A stretch of DNA of 64,000 bases. Origin: Candidatus Alcyoniella australis (GTDB taxonomy: Bacteria; Lernaellota; Lernaellaia; JAVCCG01; Alcyoniellaceae). The stretch lies in assembly GCA_030765605.1 (NCBI GenBank), contig JAVCCG010000059.1, positions 1 to 64,000 of the forward strand, given 5' to 3'. The notes below the pieces were generated by a model, which did not search any database, was not told where the DNA came from, and saw only the letters and a list, made by a program, of their open reading frames with translations. Shown here in pieces: positions 60,883 through 64,000 of this stretch. Every line of letters starts with the position of its first letter. The stretch's first letter is position 1. Both the position numbers and the translations under genes were made by a program.

Positions 60883-61626
60883 TCAGAATCGCATGGACAT
60901 TCCGCCGTCCACGCGCAGTACCTGACCCGTGATGTACGCGGCCTGCTCCGAGGCCAAAAACTCGACTGCCGCGGCCACATCTTCGGGTCGCCCCGGCCGC
61001 CCCAACGGGACCTGCTTCAACGCGGCGAGCCTGGTCGTCTCGTCCAGATCCGCGGTCATCGCGGTCTGGATCCAACCCGGCGCCACGGCGTTGACCGTGA
61101 TCCCACGACCGGCCAGTTCCCTGGCCAGCGACAGCGTCAGCCCGATCAGCCCCGCCTTGCTCGCGGCGTAGGCGCTCTGACCGGCGTTGCCCGCCAGTCC
61201 GACCACGCTGCTGACGTTAACGATCCGGCCGCCGTGCTGTCTGATCATCAGCCGCGCCGCCTGTTGGGAGCACAAGTAGGCGCCCCGCAGGTTGACCGCC
61301 AACACCCGGTCGAAATCATCGACCTTCTGCAATGCGATCATCTGGTCGCGGCTGATCCCCGCGTTGTTCACCAGAACGTCGAGCCCCTTGGACTCGCTCT
61401 TGATCCTGGTAAACGCTTTCTTTACTCCATCGGGGTCCGAAACGTCAAACTTAATCAACTCGGCTCGCGCGCCGCGCTGTTTGACACGTTGCGCCGTGTC
61501 CGACGCCCCGACCTCGTCGCTGTGATAATTGATCCAGACCGTACCCTCAGGCTCGGCCAGGCGTGCGGCGCAGGCCGCCCCGATCCCCTTGGATGCGCCG
61601 GTGACCAGTACGGAGCGACCGGCCAT
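60883..61626 (-). CDS. fabG: 3-oxoacyl-ACP reductase
   Basis: A 247-aa short-chain dehydrogenase. Cofactor motif [20 protein letters not shown] in [11 protein letters not shown], the catalytic Ser and Tyr-x3-Lys in [20 protein letters not shown], and [13 protein letters not shown]. It ends [14 protein letters not shown], as in FabG. It reduces 3-ketoacyl-ACP with NADPH. TGATG-type overlap with fabD upstream. Confidence 0.96.
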   Translation of the reverse strand: MAGRSVLVTGASKGIGAACAARLAEPEGTVWINYHSDEVGASDTAQRVKQRGARAELIKFDVSDPDGVKKAFTRIKSESKGLDVLVNNAGISRDQMIALQKVDDFDRVLAVNLRGAYLCSQQAARLMIRQHGGRIVNVSSVVGLAGNAGQSAYAASKAGLIGLTLSLARELAGRGITVNAVAPGWIQTAMTADLDETTRLAALKQVPLGRPGRPEDVAAAVEFLASEQAAYITGQVLRVDGGMSMRF

Positions 61627-62570
61627 CAGGCCAGCGCCTCGATCACCGCCGGCAGGTCTTCGGGCCGCTCGAAGCTCAACACCGGCAGTTCGTCGCTGAT
61701 GCGCCTAAGCAGCTTGGTCAACACGCTGCCCGCGCCCAGCTCGATCGCCAGGTCCGCGCCGTGGTCGATCATCTGCCGCACCGAGTCCTCCCACAACACC
61801 GGGGAGACGATCTGCGCCACCAACAGCTCGGCCATCCGCTCGGGCGATTGGTGCGGCGCGGCCTCGACGTTGCTGTATACAGGAAACTGAGGATCGGTAA
61901 ATGCCACCCGCTGGAAAAACGGCCGCAGGCCGTCGGCCGCGGGCTGCATCAGCGGGCAGTGGAACGGCGCGGAAACCGGCAGCTTGACCGCACGGCGTGC
62001 GCCCGCCGCCCGAAGCTCGGGCAGCGCCTCTTGCAGATCGCGTTCCAGACCGGAGATCACCACCTGGCCGCCGCCGTTGAAGTTCGCCGGCCAGACCCGG
62101 CCGCCGCGGCGGCGGATGTCGCGCAATACCTGATCGATCACCTTGGCGTCGAGACCGATCAGCGCGTACATCGAGCCCAGGCCCTCGGGAACCGCGTTTT
62201 GCATCAGACGCCCGCGCTCGCGCACGATCCGCGCCGCGTCCTCAAGCTCGAGCGCTCCGGCGACCACCAGCGCCGCGTACTCGCCCACCGAGTGACCGGC
62301 GGAGCAGCACGGCTGGATCGGTACGCGCTGTTTAAGGTAGGTCCAGGCGGCGACGCCCATTGCCAGCAGGCACGGCTGCAAGTTCGGCGTACTGCGCAGT
62401 TCGTCCTCGGGTCCATCGAAGCACAGCCGATGCAGCTCGACTCCCGAGGCCCATTCGACGCGTTCGAAGATCGAGCGGACCTGCTCGTCTTCCTCGCACA
62501 GAGCTCGGCCCATGCCGATCCACTGCGACCCCTGACCGGGGAACAGCAGCGCGACTCGGGCCACGGCCAA
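61626..62570 (-). CDS. fabD: Malonyl-CoA:ACP transacylase
   Basis: A 314-aa enzyme that loads malonate onto ACP. The opening is LFPGQGSQWIGMGRALCEED, the nucleophile Ser94 lies in SAGHSVGEYAAL, the carboxylate-binding Arg in IVRERGRLMQNA, and the catalytic His in SAPFHCPLMQPA. It starts 3 bp after rpmF, so the plsX and fabH genes that often lie between are missing here. Confidence 0.96.
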   Translation of the reverse strand: MAVARVALLFPGQGSQWIGMGRALCEEDEQVRSIFERVEWASGVELHRLCFDGPEDELRSTPNLQPCLLAMGVAAWTYLKQRVPIQPCCSAGHSVGEYAALVVAGALELEDAARIVRERGRLMQNAVPEGLGSMYALIGLDAKVIDQVLRDIRRRGGRVWPANFNGGGQVVISGLERDLQEALPELRAAGARRAVKLPVSAPFHCPLMQPAADGLRPFFQRVAFTDPQFPVYSNVEAAPHQSPERMAELLVAQIVSPVLWEDSVRQMIDHGADLAIELGAGSVLTKLLRRISDELPVLSFERPEDLPAVIEALA

Positions 62571-62573
62571 GGA

Positions 62574-62756
62574 CTATTCCTCCTCGGCCTCGATTACCTG
62601 GCGTCCCTTGTACATGCCGCAATGAGGACAGGCATGGTGCGGCTGTGCGGGCTCGCCGCATTCGGGGCAGAGCATCGTGGTCGGCTCGGCGATCTTCTGA
62701 TGCGTGCGGCGTTTGTCCCGGCGCGCCTTGGAAACTTTGCGCTTGGGAACTGGCAT
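62574..62756 (-). CDS. rpmF: Ribosomal protein bL32
   Basis: A 60-aa protein of usual length. It opens MPVPKRKVSKARRDKRRTHQ and has the zinc-binding Cys pairs CPECGEPAQPHHACPHCG. Placed just after the DUF177 gene, the normal order. Confidence 0.98.
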   Translation of the reverse strand: MPVPKRKVSKARRDKRRTHQKIAEPTTMLCPECGEPAQPHHACPHCGMYKGRQVIEAEEE

Positions 62757-62758
62757 GA

Positions 62759-63250
62759 TTACTCCTGACGGGCCTTAGGGCCTATTGAGCAGCCGCATGG
62801 GCCGCGATTAAGGTCGGCGCCGCACCTCGCGCAGAGGCCGCGGCAATCATTGCTACACAACAGCACCGAAGGCAAATTGAGATCAATCGCCTCGGCCATC
62901 GGCGCTGCCAAATCGACCTGTCCGCTGCCGTCCACCGGCAGCGTCTCAAGGTCGTCCGCTATCAACTCACGGACGTCCGAGGCGATCCATCTGCAGGGCA
63001 CCTGCGCTCGAACGTCGATCGGTCCCAGACACCTGGAACACACGGCGGTGAACTCCAGCTCGATCCGGCCCTGGATCACCGCTCCCTGGCTGGTCAAATA
63101 GCCGCGCCCCTGGAAACAGCCGTCGCGCACCTGTTCGACATCGGGGTGGCCGCGCCTGATACACGCGGCCAGCCAGTCGGCGCACAGCTCGATCCGCAGG
63201 GGTCGCGGGGTTTGGGCAAGTTGACGCAGTGAAATCTTCTTAGGTTGCAT
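62759..63250 (-). CDS. DUF177 (YceD-like) protein
   Basis: A 163-aa protein of the DUF177/YceD family, which accompanies rpmF in most bacteria and is linked to 23S rRNA or ribosome maturation. Family traits are VCSRCLGPIDVRAQVPC in the middle and the C-terminal CSNDCRGLCARCGADLNRGPCGC, a Cys-rich ending likely to hold zinc. First gene of the long operon, 2 bp before rpmF. Confidence 0.93.
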   Translation of the reverse strand: MQPKKISLRQLAQTPRPLRIELCADWLAACIRRGHPDVEQVRDGCFQGRGYLTSQGAVIQGRIELEFTAVCSRCLGPIDVRAQVPCRWIASDVRELIADDLETLPVDGSGQVDLAAPMAEAIDLNLPSVLLCSNDCRGLCARCGADLNRGPCGCSIGPKARQE

Positions 63251-63280
63251 GCCCTTGCCGCCTCGACCAGTGCAGGCGTT

Positions 63281-63308
63281 AATATAGTTTTTTCAAAGGT
63301 CAAGTCAA
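63281..63308 (-). promoter_or_regulatory. Promoter of the ~16-kb rpmF-fab-rib-trk operon
   Basis: TTGACT (63308-63303), 16-nt spacer, TATATT (63286-63281), about 30 nt before the DUF177 start. It is the only clear promoter in 16 kb of same-strand genes with gaps of 0-35 bp. Confidence 0.65.
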
Positions 63309-63368
63309 GAGTCAGCCCAGATTATTCATCAGCGGGCAACCGCCACGCTGCGCTTGACAGAGTATACA

Positions 63369-63386
63369 CGGCACGCTAGCGTGCCG
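63369..63386. repeat. Perfect 18-bp palindrome before the TauE/SafE gene
   Basis: CGGCACGC / GCGTGCCG with TA at the centre, 4 bp before the ATG at 63391 and 10 bp after a TTGACA box (63354-63359). It could be an operator or a hairpin that masks the ribosome site. Confidence 0.5.
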
Positions 63387-63390
63387 CCCG

Positions 63391-64000
63391 ATGCTGCCCG
63401 AGCCGATTTTCATAGGATTGCTACTGCTCACCAGCGCCTTTGCCGGATTCGCCGGCGGCCTGCTCGGCGTGGGCGGCGGACTAATCAATGTCCCCGTTAT
63501 CACATATGTTTTAATGCAATTCGGTCTGGACGTGAACAGTGCGGTCCAGGTTGCGATCGGCACCAGTCTGACCGTAATAATCTTTACCGGCAGCTCCTCG
63601 TCCATCACCTATGCGCTCAAGGGGCACACCGACCTACGCGTTGTGGCCGCATTGGCCCCGGCCGGAGCCGCGGCCGCCCTGGCGGTCTCGCTGTTGGCAA
63701 TCAACCTGCACGGCGGACTGATCGCGCGGCTGTTCGGCGTATTCGGCCTGCTGGTCGCCTGGCGAATGTTCAGCGGCGAGCCGCGTTGGATCAAGGCGCG
63801 CAACTGGAACAGAGGCGGATTCGCGTTCATCGGAGCCCTGTCCGGCGCAATCTCCGCGTTGTTCGGTGTAGGCGGCGGCGTGGTCGCAGTGCCGATGCAG
63901 GAGCTCGTGATGAGGATCGACGCCCATCGCGCTCATGCCAATTCCTGCGTGCTGGTGACGATGCTGGCCCTGATCGGAGCCCTGGTGCGGCTTTGCAGCG
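63391..64000 (+). CDS. TauE/SafE family permease (partial, runs off the window)
   Basis: The first 203 codons of an open frame with no stop before the window end. The protein opens MLPEPIFIGLLLLTSAFAGF and contains the family's two Gly-rich motifs, AGGLLGVGGGLINVPVI at the start of repeat 1 and SALFGVGGGVVAVPM at the start of repeat 2. About six membrane helices are visible. Family members move sulfite, sulfoacetate or other organosulfur anions; the substrate is not clear. Divergent from the DUF177 operon. Confidence 0.9.
   Translation, partial: MLPEPIFIGLLLLTSAFAGFAGGLLGVGGGLINVPVITYVLMQFGLDVNSAVQVAIGTSLTVIIFTGSSSSITYALKGHTDLRVVAALAPAGAAAALAVSLLAINLHGGLIARLFGVFGLLVAWRMFSGEPRWIKARNWNRGGFAFIGALSGAISALFGVGGGVVAVPMQELVMRIDAHRAHANSCVLVTMLALIGALVRLCS

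Overview
The window is a 64 kb, G+C-rich stretch of a Gram-negative bacterial chromosome. Diderm markers are a lipid A-type acyltransferase, a TonB-dependent receptor, ExbB/ExbD and many lipoproteins. MopE-like Asp/Cys repeats, PKD domains, a DUF39/NIL-ferredoxin homocysteine cluster, an ADP-forming acyl-CoA synthetase and a UGA-encoded selenocysteine point to a deltaproteobacteria-like lineage (Desulfobacterota/Myxococcota and relatives). No rRNA, tRNA, insertion sequence or CRISPR array was found. The first ~70 bases hold an 18-nt C run and look like a poor contig edge.

Layout. 0.1-5.3 kb: a GAF-GGDEF diguanylate cyclase, an AT-rich gap, a secreted ADP-ribosylglycohydrolase-like lipoprotein with a PKD domain, and a DUF2079 membrane protein. 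17-5.4 kb (minus strand): a long tightly packed gene run headed by a TTGACA promoter. In order of transcription it holds a MopE-like lipoprotein, a beta-barrel-like outer membrane protein, a lipoprotein, a TonB-like protein, two secreted proteins, ExbB, ExbD, a five-PKD protein, a CruF-like membrane protein and a small membrane protein. It reads as a dedicated energised trans-envelope machine and is the best candidate for an undescribed system. 17.1-21.7 kb: an orphan soluble histidine kinase with ten PAS domains. 22-24.4 kb: an Asp-tethered lipoprotein ending in dockerin-like repeats.

24.4-36 kb: a nitroreductase behind a structured leader and terminator; a membrane-anchored MsrA whose catalytic Cys codon is TGA, followed by a bacterial SECIS-like hairpin (a selenoprotein that ordinary gene calling splits in two); an M28 peptidase; a LolA-like protein; a CoA-transferase; a Tat-type amidohydrolase lipoprotein; a GT-C-like membrane protein; an ADP-forming acyl-CoA synthetase subunit; and a TraB-like protein. 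36-47 kb: an RRM protein, a TonB-dependent receptor, the homocysteine-forming trio (DUF39, UPF0280, NIL-ferredoxin) under a SAM-I riboswitch with terminator, a transporter/ceramidase-like/pseudo-phosphatase operon, and a TPR protein.

63.3-47.2 kb (minus strand): about 20 genes with near-zero spacing downstream of a strong promoter: DUF177, rpmF, fabD, fabG, acpP, a Ser-less ACP, a tandem-fused lipid A acyltransferase, rpiB, dCMP deaminase, nrdR, ribD-ribE-ribBA-ribH, nusB, a free M17 N-domain, trkA, trkH, a HAD phosphatase and a phosphohexomutase. This joins ribosome, fatty-acid/lipid A, nucleotide, riboflavin and K+ functions. The window ends inside a TauE/SafE permease gene.

Two features recur. 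Several exported proteins carry a long Asp-rich tether after the signal or lipobox, and small hairpins with 5-nt loops (stems CCGGC/GCCGG or GGCACC/GGTGCC) sit at gene 3' ends. Start codons were re-chosen from Shine-Dalgarno position where noted. All family calls come from reading motifs, not from database searches.
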